This document shows positions 15,418-23,563 of a stretch of DNA of 64,000 bases, one piece after another. Position numbers and translations under genes: made by a program. The notes beneath the pieces were generated by a model. The model had not been told where the DNA came from. It did no database searches and saw only the letters and a program-made list of their open reading frames with translations. How positions within the stretch are numbered: position 1 is the stretch's first letter; the number at the start of each line of letters is the position of its first letter. This DNA is from Alphaproteobacteria bacterium (GTDB lineage Bacteria; Myxococcota_A; UBA796; CAJQPC01), in assembly GCA_020632795.1 (NCBI GenBank), contig JACKEV010000011.1:1-64000 (forward strand), written 5' to 3'.

Positions 15418-16743
15418 ATGCTTCATGTCCCCAAGCCACCCTCGGGACCCCGCGTGAACGCCCAGGAGTTGATCGACCGCCTCAGCCGCCTGCCGTGGTC
15501 AGCGCAGGACCGCCTGGCGGCGAGGGCGGGGCTCGCTGGCGCCCTGCCCGAGGGCGCCACGTCCCGACTAGCCCGCGCCCAGGCCCTGGTGGCCCCCTTC
15601 CGCAGCGACCTCCAGCCCCTCATCGCCCTCATCCGGGAGCTGTGGCCCACCCTGGCCGAGGGGCTGGACGCGGTCCGCAGCCCCTGGTGGGATGTCCGGC
15701 TCCGGCCCGGCCCGCGTTGGGCGCGGCTGGCGTTCCTGCACTTCGATCGGGGCGCGGACCGCCACCCGCACCAGGCGCAGCTCCACCCTCGGCCCAACCA
15801 GGCCACGCCCCAGGTCTTCACCGCGCCCGGCCCCAACGACGCCCTGCTCGCGTTCATGGCCCGCCTCCCGCACCTGTCCGCAGACCTGCGCCCGGCGCAG
15901 AGCCGCCTGGAGATGGGCCGGCGCATGGGCGGTGGGGTCGACCCGGTGCTCCGGGGGCGCATGGCCGAGGCCCAGGTGGACACCCTGCTGATCCGCTCCC
16001 ACCCCAACGCCGACGCGGTGCAGGAGCTGCCCTGGGAGTTGACCGTGCTCCCCCCCGAGCCGGGCGTCCACACCCGCCCGTGGCGCCTGACGCCCCAGGG
16101 CGCGGTGCTTCGAGAGGTCGCCGAGGCGGTCCACCGCCCCCCCGCGCAGGGCCCGGCCCCCTGCGTGCTCCTGGCCTGGGCCGAGCCTCGTGGCGACGTG
16201 GACGCGCAGCTCCACGAGCGCGCCATCCGCGCGGCCCTGCCCGACGGCGCGGTGGAGCTGCTCCCTGACGCGACGCCGGAGCGGCTCACCCACAAGCTCA
16301 CCGCGCTGCACCAGGCCGGCCGCCCCGCGCGGGTGCTCCACCTCGTCGCCCACGGCTGCCAGGTGGAGCGGGGACTCGGGGGCGTGCTCCTGGGGGCCGC
16401 GGGCCGAGAGCAAGCCACCCACGCCGACGCCCTGGGCGCCGCGCTGGCCGACGCGCCGGCCCCGGCCCTGGTGTCCCTGTTCGCCTGCCAGTCCCCCCAC
16501 CGGGACGACGGGGCATTTGGCCCGCTGACGGCCACCCTGGCCCGGCGCGCGGGGGTGCCGGTCATCGGGAGCCAGATGCTGATCCGGCGGACCGCGGCGG
16601 TCGCGGCGACCAAGGCGCTCTATGGGCGGCTCTTCGAGGACGGCGGGCTCGTGGAGGGCCTGCGGGATGCGGCGCGGGCGGCCGAGGCGGCCAGCGTCGG
16701 CGGAGCGGACGGGGCGGCGTTAGTGGGCGTGCTGGTGGGGTGA
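15418..16743 (+). CDS. CHAT-domain caspase-like protease with N-terminal effector-associated domain
   Basis: 441 residues from the ATG at 15418, preceded by CGAGGAGGG. Residues 14-80 form a helical domain (ELIDRLSRLPWSAQDRLAAR, ARAQALVAPFR) of effector-associated type. The CHAT domain follows: ELPWELTV at 203-210, catalytic His312 in HLVAHG and catalytic Cys357 in LFACQS. CHAT proteins are caspase-superfamily proteases; some cleave gasdermins or other cell-death substrates. It is divergent from the DGR operon with only 21 bases between the two start codons, so the promoters must lie inside each other's coding regions and expression is probably linked. It is the best candidate effector of the DGR-linked system. 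Confidence 0.85.
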   Translation: MLHVPKPPSGPRVNAQELIDRLSRLPWSAQDRLAARAGLAGALPEGATSRLARAQALVAPFRSDLQPLIALIRELWPTLAEGLDAVRSPWWDVRLRPGPRWARLAFLHFDRGADRHPHQAQLHPRPNQATPQVFTAPGPNDALLAFMARLPHLSADLRPAQSRLEMGRRMGGGVDPVLRGRMAEAQVDTLLIRSHPNADAVQELPWELTVLPPEPGVHTRPWRLTPQGAVLREVAEAVHRPPAQGPAPCVLLAWAEPRGDVDAQLHERAIRAALPDGAVELLPDATPERLTHKLTALHQAGRPARVLHLVAHGCQVERGLGGVLLGAAGREQATHADALGAALADAPAPALVSLFACQSPHRDDGAFGPLTATLARRAGVPVIGSQMLIRRTAAVAATKALYGRLFEDGGLVEGLRDAARAAEAASVGGADGAALVGVLVG

Positions 16744-16905
16744 GTTGCAGGCGCGTCGTCGATGAGGGCGATAGGGACGGTGTTATCGCAGGGATGGGGG
16801 CTCAAGCCGAGGTGATGAGGCCCCTCCACGCGACGACCCGGAAGCTCCGAGACGCAGGCACCATCACGTCGGCGGTCGGCCGTTCAGCTATGCCCATCGA
16901 CGCCG

Positions 16906-17480
16906 CTACGTCCCCGAGGACGAGGACCCCTGATCCGCCAACCGCCGCACCCACGCATCCAACGCCTCCAGCCGCGCCAGCGTCCCCGGGAGGTCCACCA
17001 GCCCGTCCTCCCCGACGACCCACCAGTCCGGCCACACCGCGACGGCCATGTACAGCCCGGAGCCGAAGTGCTTCGGGCGACGCAGGCCCCACCCCGCATC
17101 GGCGGCCGCCGAGAGCACCCTCTGACTCCAGCCGTTCCGAAGCGCCCGGCGGCGGCCCTTGTCCGGCACCACGACCCGCACGGCCAGGGTCCGCTGCTGG
17201 AGTTGGAGGTAGAGCTCGCCTCCCTCCACCGGGTAGAAGCCCCACCACATCGCCTGGAAGCCCCCGGCCGGGTTGGCGACGTAGCCCCATCCCACATGGC
17301 GCGCCCAGGACGCGCCACCTTCCAGCGCCGAGTAGAAGCCCTGCCAGGTGCGACCGGAGATGGGGCCGTTCAGTGGTGCTCGCCTCCAGGCCGTCGCGGT
17401 CTGCTCCCGCTGCCAGAGCCAGTCCCGGTACTCCCGGAGGATGTCATTGGTCGGAGCCACCCCCAGAACCCGCATCACCC
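16906..17480 (-). pseudogene. PD-(D/E)XK-nuclease-superfamily protein, C-terminal fragment
   Basis: On the minus strand, downstream of about 17480, the frame encodes about 190 residues resembling the C-terminal half of PD-(D/E)XK nuclease superfamily proteins of the PDDEXK_4 type: GFYSALEGG, GWGYVANPAGGFQAMWW, YLQLQQRTLAVRVVVPDKG, KHFGSGLYMAVAVW and DLPGTLARLEALDAWV. The N-terminal catalytic half is absent; upstream the frame runs into sequence that is antisense to the P450 fragment. It is therefore a 5'-truncated remnant joined head to head with another truncated gene. The exact junction (17460-17495) is estimated. Confidence 0.6.
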
Positions 17481-18010
17481 CGGACGACTTCCCCGGCCGC
17501 CCGTGGATGATCGCGCTGCTCACCGAGCTGACCCGGCGCTACCCCCCCACCCCCTACATCTACAAGACCGCGCTCCAGGCCGGCGAGATCCCGCCGGACC
17601 CCGAGACCGGCATCGGGGGCTTCCGCTACCCCAAGGACACCCTGCTCACCTGCTCCATCATCGGCGTCCACATGGACCCCGAGCTGTACCCCGACCCCGA
17701 GGCGTTCCGCCCCGAGCGCTTCTTCGAGGGCATCCCTGACGACCTGCCCATGGCCGAGCGCGGCCGGCGGGTCTGGGCAAAGGCCCGGGAGATGGAGATG
17801 AACTACCAGATGCTGCCCTTCGGGGTGGGCCCTGGCCGCTGCATCGGTCGGCACCTGTTCATGGGCATCGCCTACTCGGTGCTCGACGGCCTCCTGTCCC
17901 GGTTCGACGTCGAGCTGGTCAACCCCAGGCCCCTGGAGCCCGAGGGTGGCCTCTCGGTGGGACCGCCGCCGGGCGGGGTCGTCGTGCGGTTCCGGCCGCG
18001 CGCGCGGTAG
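17480..18010 (+). pseudogene. Cytochrome P450, 5'-truncated copy
   Basis: About 175 C-terminal residues of the same P450 as at the left window edge: ELTRRYPPTPYIYK, PERF in EAFRPERF and the haem loop FGVGPGRCIGR. Upstream of about 17480 the frame continues only as antisense of the nuclease remnant, and the I-helix and everything before it are missing, so the fragment cannot be a working enzyme. It lies within direct-repeat copy B and is divergent from the nuclease fragment. Confidence 0.85.
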
Positions 18011-18094
18011 CAGGGTCGTCTTCCGTGATGCCGATGGCTTCGGCGTCGCGGAGGATCACTCCTCTTGGATGAAGTCCTGCGGGGTGCGGCCCGC
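17597..18094 (+). repeat. Long direct repeat, copy B
   Basis: Partner of 2-499, gapless, with eight substitutions. Here the Uma2 gene beyond the right end is intact, whereas in copy A it is cut. Copy A's right end is thus the derived junction. At the left, copy A is open to the window edge, so the full length of the shared block is not known. Confidence 0.95.
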
Positions 18095-18649
18095 GGGCAC
18101 CGGGAAGATGGCCTGCATGGGCAGCGCGGCGGCCTCGAAGGGCGGCAGGTAGGCGGTCTCCAGCAGGGTCGCGACCGCGTGGAGCACGTAGCCCGCGGGC
18201 TCCCAGCGCAGCGCGGTGAGCGTGGCGTTCGCCGGGTCGGCCAGCCAGTACCAGGGCACCGCGGCGCGGTGATAGCCCCGGCGCTTGGCGACGAGGTCGT
18301 GCTTCACGGAGGTCGGGGAGAGGATCTCGCAGACCCAATCCGGCCGCAGGTCGAGCTGGGGGCGGTCCTGGAAGACCGGCATGCGCTCGCGGAGCACCCC
18401 GCAGAGATCCGGGCGGTAGGCCTGGTCCGAGGCCAGGATGATGTCCGTCTCGGTGAAGATCCACCAGCCGCCGGGGCCATTGAGGCCGAGGTGGTAGGGG
18501 CCAGCAAGGCCATACGCGAGCGCCGCCTGCACTGCACCGAGGACAACAGGTCGGGACTCCTCGAAGACGAGCACACCGTCGATGAGCTGGGCCCGCGCGT
18601 CCTCATCGAAGCGCGCCAGGTCGGTGGCGGTGTAGCTGCGGCGAAGCAT
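18056..18649 (-). CDS. Uma2-family (DUF820) restriction-endonuclease-like protein
   Basis: 197 residues from the ATG at 18647-18649; a TTG 36 bases upstream would overlap the preceding gene. The Uma2 fold (PD-(D/E)XK type) is recognisable from ARAQLIDGVLVFEES, the acidic residue in YRPDLCGVL, WVCEILSPTS, DLVAKRRGYHRAAVPWYWL and ADPANATLTAL. These proteins are abundant in multicellular bacteria; their role is unknown and many copies are thought to be mobile or defensive. The 3' end of the gene lies inside direct repeat B and was copied to 461-502. Confidence 0.85.
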   Translation of the reverse strand: MLRRSYTATDLARFDEDARAQLIDGVLVFEESRPVVLGAVQAALAYGLAGPYHLGLNGPGGWWIFTETDIILASDQAYRPDLCGVLRERMPVFQDRPQLDLRPDWVCEILSPTSVKHDLVAKRRGYHRAAVPWYWLADPANATLTALRWEPAGYVLHAVATLLETAYLPPFEAAALPMQAIFPVPAGRTPQDFIQEE

Positions 18650-18659
18650 GCGGACAGGT

Positions 18660-19286
18660 TTACTCGTCGATAGGCAATCCGTCAACTCCCGAACGCCCCC
18701 GGAACCGATACGCCCCCGTGAAGCTCCCGAACACGAACACCGCCTCGGGGTCCTGGAACAGCCCCCACGGGTCCCAGCTCGCCCCCAGCTCCATCGAGAA
18801 CAGCAGGCGCTCGTTCGGCTGCCAGGACACCCCTACCGGCAATCGCAGCAGCCCGATGTAGCGCACGCCCACGCTGGGGCTGGCGTAGAGCCACCAGCCC
18901 GGCCGCACCTGCTTCGCCACCGGCACCCCCGCCGAGGCCCAGAACAGCCCGGCGTGCAGCTCACCCCCCAGCCGGAAGTCCGGCTCGTCCAGGTACCACA
19001 GGCGCAGGAAGCCCCCCGCCCCGAAGCCGCTGGTGTTGCCCCCGAACGCGGTCAGCCCCACGTCCAGCCGGTGGTCGAAGAACGCCCGGTAGCCATACGC
19101 CTGGGCGCTCAGGCCCGCGCAGGCCTGGAGGAAGTACTGGCAGCGCAGGTCCTCGGAGTAGGGCACCATCGAGCCGCCGGTGAGGATGCCGCCGGCCTCG
19201 AAGCGCTGATCGGCGGCCAGGGGCACCGGGGGCGGGCCCACCCCGGGGGGGGCGCAGCCGCTCAGCGCCAGCAGGAGGGCGATCAC
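18660..19286 (-). CDS. Putative outer-membrane lipoprotein, beta-barrel-like
   Basis: 208 residues from the GTG at 19284-19286, which overlaps the previous gene's stop (GTGA). The N-terminus VIALLLALSGCAPP is a lipoprotein signal (lipobox LSGC). The mature part alternates hydrophobic and polar residues in short strands with many aromatics (FGAGGFLRLWYLDEP, GELHAGLFWASAG, GWWLYASPSVGVRYIG, FVFGSFTGAYRFRG), as in outer-membrane barrels or surface lipoproteins. Tightly coupled to the membrane-protein gene before it. Function unknown. Confidence 0.7.
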   Translation of the reverse strand: MIALLLALSGCAPPGVGPPPVPLAADQRFEAGGILTGGSMVPYSEDLRCQYFLQACAGLSAQAYGYRAFFDHRLDVGLTAFGGNTSGFGAGGFLRLWYLDEPDFRLGGELHAGLFWASAGVPVAKQVRPGWWLYASPSVGVRYIGLLRLPVGVSWQPNERLLFSMELGASWDPWGLFQDPEAVFVFGSFTGAYRFRGRSGVDGLPIDE

Positions 19287-19837
19287 TCGTCTTCGTCGTC
19301 GTCTTTGGAGCCCCCCACCCCGAGCTGCACGAGCAGCCCCACCACCGCGACCCCGCCGATGAGCCAGAGGTTCTGCCCCTGGTCCAGCGCGTTGGCCACG
19401 ATGAAGGCCCCCGCCAGCGCGGTCACCGGCTTGAGGGCCACCTTGAACAGCGCCGGGAAGAGCAGCAGCCCTGCCGCCGCCCCCACCGCGGCCCCCCACC
19501 AGGGCGCGGGCTGCCCCATGACCACCGGCCAGGCCGCGACCGTGGCCCCCCCGGTGATGATGGCGCCCAGCCCCCAGATCGCCATGCGCTCGACCGTGCG
19601 GCAGATGAGCGCCCCGATGCCCCCCAGCACCACGGCCAACACCGCGCGGGCCTCCGGGGGCATCTCCACGGGCAGCAGCACCGCCGCCCCGATGCCTGCG
19701 GCGAAGCCCGGCGCCATGATCGCCACGGGGTAGAGCCGCGCGCCGGCCACCGCCAGCAGCCCACCGAGGGCCACCGCGACCCCGCGCGGCACGGCGTGGG
19801 TGAGCTGGGTGAGCTGTTCCAGGTCGGGCAGATCCAC
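19283..19837 (-). CDS. Multi-pass membrane protein of unknown function
   Basis: 184 residues with about six to seven hydrophobic helices (for example GVAVALGGLLAVAGARLYPV, IMAPGFAAGIGAAVLLPV, VLAVVLGGIGALI, GAAVGAAAGLLLFPALF, LIGGVAVVGLLVQLGVG) and an acidic cytoplasmic-type tail KDDDEDE. The composition and spacing recall small DUF4203-like or pore-like membrane proteins, but I cannot assign a family. It is co-transcribed with the lipoprotein that overlaps its stop codon and lies 23 bp from the 3' end of the histidine kinase operon on the same strand. Confidence 0.7.
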   Translation of the reverse strand: MDLPDLEQLTQLTHAVPRGVAVALGGLLAVAGARLYPVAIMAPGFAAGIGAAVLLPVEMPPEARAVLAVVLGGIGALICRTVERMAIWGLGAIITGGATVAAWPVVMGQPAPWWGAAVGAAAGLLLFPALFKVALKPVTALAGAFIVANALDQGQNLWLIGGVAVVGLLVQLGVGGSKDDDEDE

Positions 19838-19859
19838 AGGCGGGCCTCCGCAATGCCCT

Positions 19860-21233
19860 CTATCCCGGGACGCCCGCCGTGGACCCGGTGATCTCCGCCT
19901 GCAGGCCCCGGGGCTCCAGCGCGGAGAAGCGCAATGTGAACCCCGCCTGGGCGCAGACCTCAGCGGTGATGGCCAGGCCCAGCCCCTGCCCGGTCGCGTC
20001 CCGCTGCCGCGCGTCCCCGCCGCGCCAGGCCCGATCGGTGAGCCGGGGCAGGGCCTCGGGCGGCACGCCGGGCCCGTCGTCCAGCACCCGCAGCGAGAAC
20101 CCCGCCCCGACGCGCTCCAGCACCACCGCGACGTGGCCCCCGGGCGCGCCGTAGCGCACCGCGTTGTGGACGAGGTTGCCCAGGGCCCGCTCCACCATCA
20201 CCGGGTCGGCGTCCACCGCGACCGGGCCGTCCGGGCGGGAGACCTCCAAGGCGACGCCCTTCGCCGCCGCCAAGAGCCGCAGCCGCCCCCCGACCCGCTC
20301 CACCAGCGCGCCCAGCTCAGCCTGCCCCCGCCCGGCCCGCTCCAGCCCCTCCCGCAGGGTCACCGCCAGGGAGAGGTTGTCGGTGAGGGTCTCCAGGTAC
20401 ACCGCGTCGGCCAGGGCCTGGGCCAGCGCCTCGGGGACCTCCGGCTGCTGGCCGCGGAGCTGCTCCAGGGCGAGCTGCAGCGAGGCGATGGGCGTCCGCA
20501 GATCATGGGACACGTCCGCGATGTGCCGCCGCAGCGCCTCGTTCCGGGAGGCCAGGGCCTCGGTGTCCGCCCGGATGCGGCCGTGGGCCTGCTCCAGGGC
20601 CTGCGCGACCACGCCCAGCTCGTCCCGGGGCGCCTCGGGCCAGGGCAGCGGCCCCTCCGTGCCCACCTCCCGGGCCAGCCCCGCCAGGGTGTCGATGCGC
20701 TGGAGCAGCGGGCGCACCACCCAGATGAAGCCCAGCACGACCGCCCCCAGCATCGCGCCCAGGACCATCGCCCCCATGCCCCCCAGCCGCCCCAGGCGGT
20801 CGGCCTTGGAGGGCCACCAGCTCAGCCGGAGCAGGCTGCACGGCCCCTCCGGCGCCACCACCATCAAGAGCCGCCCCTCCCCTCGGACGACCGGGTAGCG
20901 GGAGAGGTAGTAGCGCGCGTCTCCCTGGAGGGCCTCGATCTCCACGTCCGTGAGCGGCTCCGCAGCAGGGTTCTCCGAGCGCAGGGTGTGGACGTCGTAG
21001 GCGTCCATGCGGGCCCCGTCGGCCATCTCCAGCGCCCAGCGGGAGGGGTCCGCGGGGCAGCCCAGGCCGTCCTGGTGGATGTAGAGCTGCTCCACGAAGC
21101 GGTGCACGATGCCGGCCAGCAGGCCCCGGGTGCTCTCGACCACCATGCCCAGGAACAGGGTCACCCCCAGCCCCAGGCACGCCGCGCCCACCGCGAGCAT
21201 GCGCACCCGCAGGGAGCTGCGCAGCCGGGTCAC
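19860..21233 (-). CDS. Sensor histidine kinase
   Basis: 457 residues from the GTG at 21231-21233 (GTGA overlap with the response-regulator stop). Two membrane helices (about 12-32 and 155-178) flank a periplasmic domain of about 120 residues with two Cys; a HAMP-like linker follows (VVRPLLQRIDTLAGLAREVG). The dimerisation and phosphorylation helix contains ADVSHDLRTPIASLQ with the phospho-accepting His. The ATPase domain shows NLVHNAVRYG (N box), DDGPGVPP (G1) and GQGLGLAI (G2). It should phosphorylate the response regulator encoded just upstream. The signal is unknown. Confidence 0.92.
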   Translation of the reverse strand: MTRLRSSLRVRMLAVGAACLGLGVTLFLGMVVESTRGLLAGIVHRFVEQLYIHQDGLGCPADPSRWALEMADGARMDAYDVHTLRSENPAAEPLTDVEIEALQGDARYYLSRYPVVRGEGRLLMVVAPEGPCSLLRLSWWPSKADRLGRLGGMGAMVLGAMLGAVVLGFIWVVRPLLQRIDTLAGLAREVGTEGPLPWPEAPRDELGVVAQALEQAHGRIRADTEALASRNEALRRHIADVSHDLRTPIASLQLALEQLRGQQPEVPEALAQALADAVYLETLTDNLSLAVTLREGLERAGRGQAELGALVERVGGRLRLLAAAKGVALEVSRPDGPVAVDADPVMVERALGNLVHNAVRYGAPGGHVAVVLERVGAGFSLRVLDDGPGVPPEALPRLTDRAWRGGDARQRDATGQGLGLAITAEVCAQAGFTLRFSALEPRGLQAEITGSTAGVPG

Positions 21234-21910
21234 AGCGCCTCCTCGAAGCGGTAGCCCACCCCCCACACCGTGAAGATGTGGGCGCCGGCGACCTCCCCCA
21301 GCTTGCTGCGGATCCGGGTGATGTGGCCGTCCACGGTGCGGTGGTTCAACCCCGGGTCGCCCAGGGCCCCCTCGGCGAGCTGGCCTCGGCTGACGGCGCG
21401 TCCGGGGCGCTCCGCCAGCCAGGCGAGCACGTCCAGCTCCTTGCGGGTGAGCCCCAGGTCCTCCTCGCCGCGCAGCACCCGCCGGGCGTCGAGGTCCAGC
21501 GCCACGTCCGCCCAGGTGAGCACCCGCCGGGGCGCGTCCTCCCGCTGCCGCAGGCGGGCGCGCACCCGGGCCAGCAGCTCCTCCATCCAGAAGGGCTTGG
21601 GCATGAAGTCCTCGGCGCCGAGCTGGAAGCAGCGCAGCCGGTCGTCCAACTCCCGCCGGGCGGTGAGCACGATGACGGGGACGCTGGAGGTGCCGCGCCA
21701 GGCCTCCAGCAGCGACACCCCGCTGCGGCCGGGCAGCATCAGGTCCAGGACCACCAGGTCGGGCGGGTCGCGCTCGAAGGCCTCGGCGGCGGTGTCGCCC
21801 CGGTTGGCCAGGGTCACCCGGAAGCCCGCGGCCTTGAGGCCCTTCACCAGGCTCGCGGCCAGGCCCACGTCGTCCTCGACGACCAGGATGTGGGGCTTCG
21901 GGTCGGACAT
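21230..21910 (-). CDS. OmpR-family response regulator
   Basis: 226 residues from the ATG at 21908-21910. Receiver domain: acidic pair in LVVEDD, phospho-acceptor Asp in DLVVLDLMLPG, Thr in VIVLTA and Lys in FMPKPF. The C-terminal winged helix is of OmpR/PhoB type (LTRKELDVLAWLAERPGRAV, NHRTVDGHITRIRSKLG, VWGVGYRFEE). Cognate to the overlapping histidine kinase gene. The divergent MaoC gene starts 100 bp away, so the shared upstream region may be under its control. Confidence 0.93.
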   Translation of the reverse strand: MSDPKPHILVVEDDVGLAASLVKGLKAAGFRVTLANRGDTAAEAFERDPPDLVVLDLMLPGRSGVSLLEAWRGTSSVPVIVLTARRELDDRLRCFQLGAEDFMPKPFWMEELLARVRARLRQREDAPRRVLTWADVALDLDARRVLRGEEDLGLTRKELDVLAWLAERPGRAVSRGQLAEGALGDPGLNHRTVDGHITRIRSKLGEVAGAHIFTVWGVGYRFEEAL

Positions 21911-22009
21911 GGGCGCGACGGTAGTCCGGAGGCGGCCGGAAGACCACTGTGCGCAGGCGGGGCAGCGGGCTAAAAAGGGGCTCCCCGACCAACCTCCAAG
22001 GAGCCGAAC

Positions 22010-22474
22010 ATGCCCCTCAAGATCACCGGCGCCGAGGGCCTGCGCGCCCACGCGAACCAGCCCCTGGGCGCCACCGACTGGGAGCCCATGACCTTCGAGC
22101 GCATCCTGGCCTTCGCCGACGCCACCGACGACCACCAGTGGATCCACGTCGATCGGGAGCGCATCGCGAAGGAGTCCCCCTTCGGCGCGCCGCTGGCCCA
22201 CGGCTACCTCACGATGTCGCTGATCGGGGGCAAGTTCTTCCAGCTCCTGGAGCTGGACGGCTTCAAGATGATCATCAACTACGGCGCCGAGAAGCTGCGT
22301 TTCCCCAGCCCGCTCACCGCCGGGAAGAGCTTCCGCCTGGCCGTGGACATGGGCGAGGTCACCGAGAAGGGCAAGGGCTGGCTCCAGGTGTCCTTCCACA
22401 CCCGCATCGAGATCGAGGGCGAGGACAAGCCCGCCTGCGCCGCCGAGGTGCTCTACCGGTTCCTGCCGGCCTGA
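22010..22474 (+). CDS. MaoC-like (R)-specific enoyl-CoA hydratase/dehydratase
   Basis: 154 residues, start supported by AAGGAGCC ten bases upstream. The hot-dog fold motif is intact: FADATDDHQWIHVD with the catalytic Asp and His, then PFGAPLAHGYLTMSL. Enzymes of this family hydrate trans-2-enoyl-CoA in fatty-acid degradation or polyhydroxyalkanoate supply. The length is typical of single-domain members. It is followed after 6 bp by a gene of unknown function on the same strand. No regulatory element was recognised beyond the short divergent spacer. Confidence 0.88.
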   Translation: MPLKITGAEGLRAHANQPLGATDWEPMTFERILAFADATDDHQWIHVDRERIAKESPFGAPLAHGYLTMSLIGGKFFQLLELDGFKMIINYGAEKLRFPSPLTAGKSFRLAVDMGEVTEKGKGWLQVSFHTRIEIEGEDKPACAAEVLYRFLPA

Positions 22475-22480
22475 TCGCGC

Positions 22481-23563
22481 TTGGACGCCGGCCTCCGCGC
22501 CCTGCTGGCCTGGCCGCCCGGGGCAGACCTCAACGCCGCCTTCGACACCCTCGATCGCTACGGCCGGGAGCAGCCCCCGTCCGGGCTCGTGGACCTCGTC
22601 GCCGCGCTCGCGGACGCCGAGACCCCGGCCTGGGCGCGAGGGGCGCTGCTCGGCCACAGCCTCCGCATCCTCTGCGCCCACCGCGCCCCCGCCGCGCTCG
22701 ACGCCCTGGGGGCGATCCTGGCGCTGGACAGCCCGCTGCGCCCGGGGCGCTGGCGGGCCGAGGTCGCCGCGCGCCTGGCCGACGCCCACCCGGTGAACGC
22801 CCTGCTCCAGGCCGAGGCCGCTGGCCTGGACGCCGACCTGCTCGCCCGCTGGCTCCAGGAGTGCGTGCTGCGGGGGCAGCGCCTGGGGCGGCTCCGCGCC
22901 CTGGTCGCGCTGCGGGAGCGCCTCGCCGCCCAGGACCGCGTGCTCGCCGAGCTGCCCCTGGGGCTCCTGACCGAGGAGGACCGCCTCGCCAGCCGACTGC
23001 CCCGTCTCTCCGCCCGGGGCCGCTCCCTGCCGGCCCCCAAGGGCCCCGAGGCCCCCTCCACCCTGCCCGCGCCCCCCGACGGCCTCCACCCCGAGGAGCT
23101 GGACGAACCCCTGGGCGACGCCGCCGCCGCGGTCGCCCGCTGGCACAGCGCCTCGAATGGCCGGGTGGACGTCAGCGTCCATGAGATCTACGGGGCGGAC
23201 CCTCTCCGGGCCCTGCCCGCCCTGCGCCTGCCCTGCGCGAGCGGCGGCCCGCCCCTCGCCGGGCAGCGGGTCACCGTGGACGTGGTGCTCGCCGAGCTGT
23301 TCAGCGCCGCCAGCTCGGGCGGCGCCTACGGTCGGGGGGTGGAGGGGGCCGAGGGTCGGCTGCTGGCCTGGCGCTCCGCCGCCGCCCTGGCCGACGCTCC
23401 CGGGGGGCTTCCCCAGGAGGCGGCGCCAGCCATCCGGGCCTGCCAGTGGGTCCAGCTCGACCCCGACACCCCCTGGTTCGACCAGGTGGGCTGGGATCTG
23501 TGGCTGGCCTGCGCCCGGCCGGACGGCACGCTGGCCGTGCTGGCGGCGACGGACAGCGACTAA
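22481..23563 (+). CDS. Hypothetical protein, 360 aa
   Basis: The TTG start at 22481 comes six bases after the MaoC stop. The first 200 residues are helical, Ala/Leu-rich and repeat-like (GALLGHSLRILCAHRAP, ALDALGAILALDSPLRPGR). A proline-rich linker (about 188-207) leads to a C-terminal alpha/beta domain (RWHSASNGRVDVSVHEIYG, CQWVQLDPDTPWFDQVGWDL). The C-terminal part recalls DUF6183-like proteins of actinobacteria, but I am not certain. No signal peptide or membrane helix. It converges on and overlaps by four bases the following minus-strand gene. Confidence 0.65.
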   Translation: MDAGLRALLAWPPGADLNAAFDTLDRYGREQPPSGLVDLVAALADAETPAWARGALLGHSLRILCAHRAPAALDALGAILALDSPLRPGRWRAEVAARLADAHPVNALLQAEAAGLDADLLARWLQECVLRGQRLGRLRALVALRERLAAQDRVLAELPLGLLTEEDRLASRLPRLSARGRSLPAPKGPEAPSTLPAPPDGLHPEELDEPLGDAAAAVARWHSASNGRVDVSVHEIYGADPLRALPALRLPCASGGPPLAGQRVTVDVVLAELFSAASSGGAYGRGVEGAEGRLLAWRSAAALADAPGGLPQEAAPAIRACQWVQLDPDTPWFDQVGWDLWLACARPDGTLAVLAATDSD

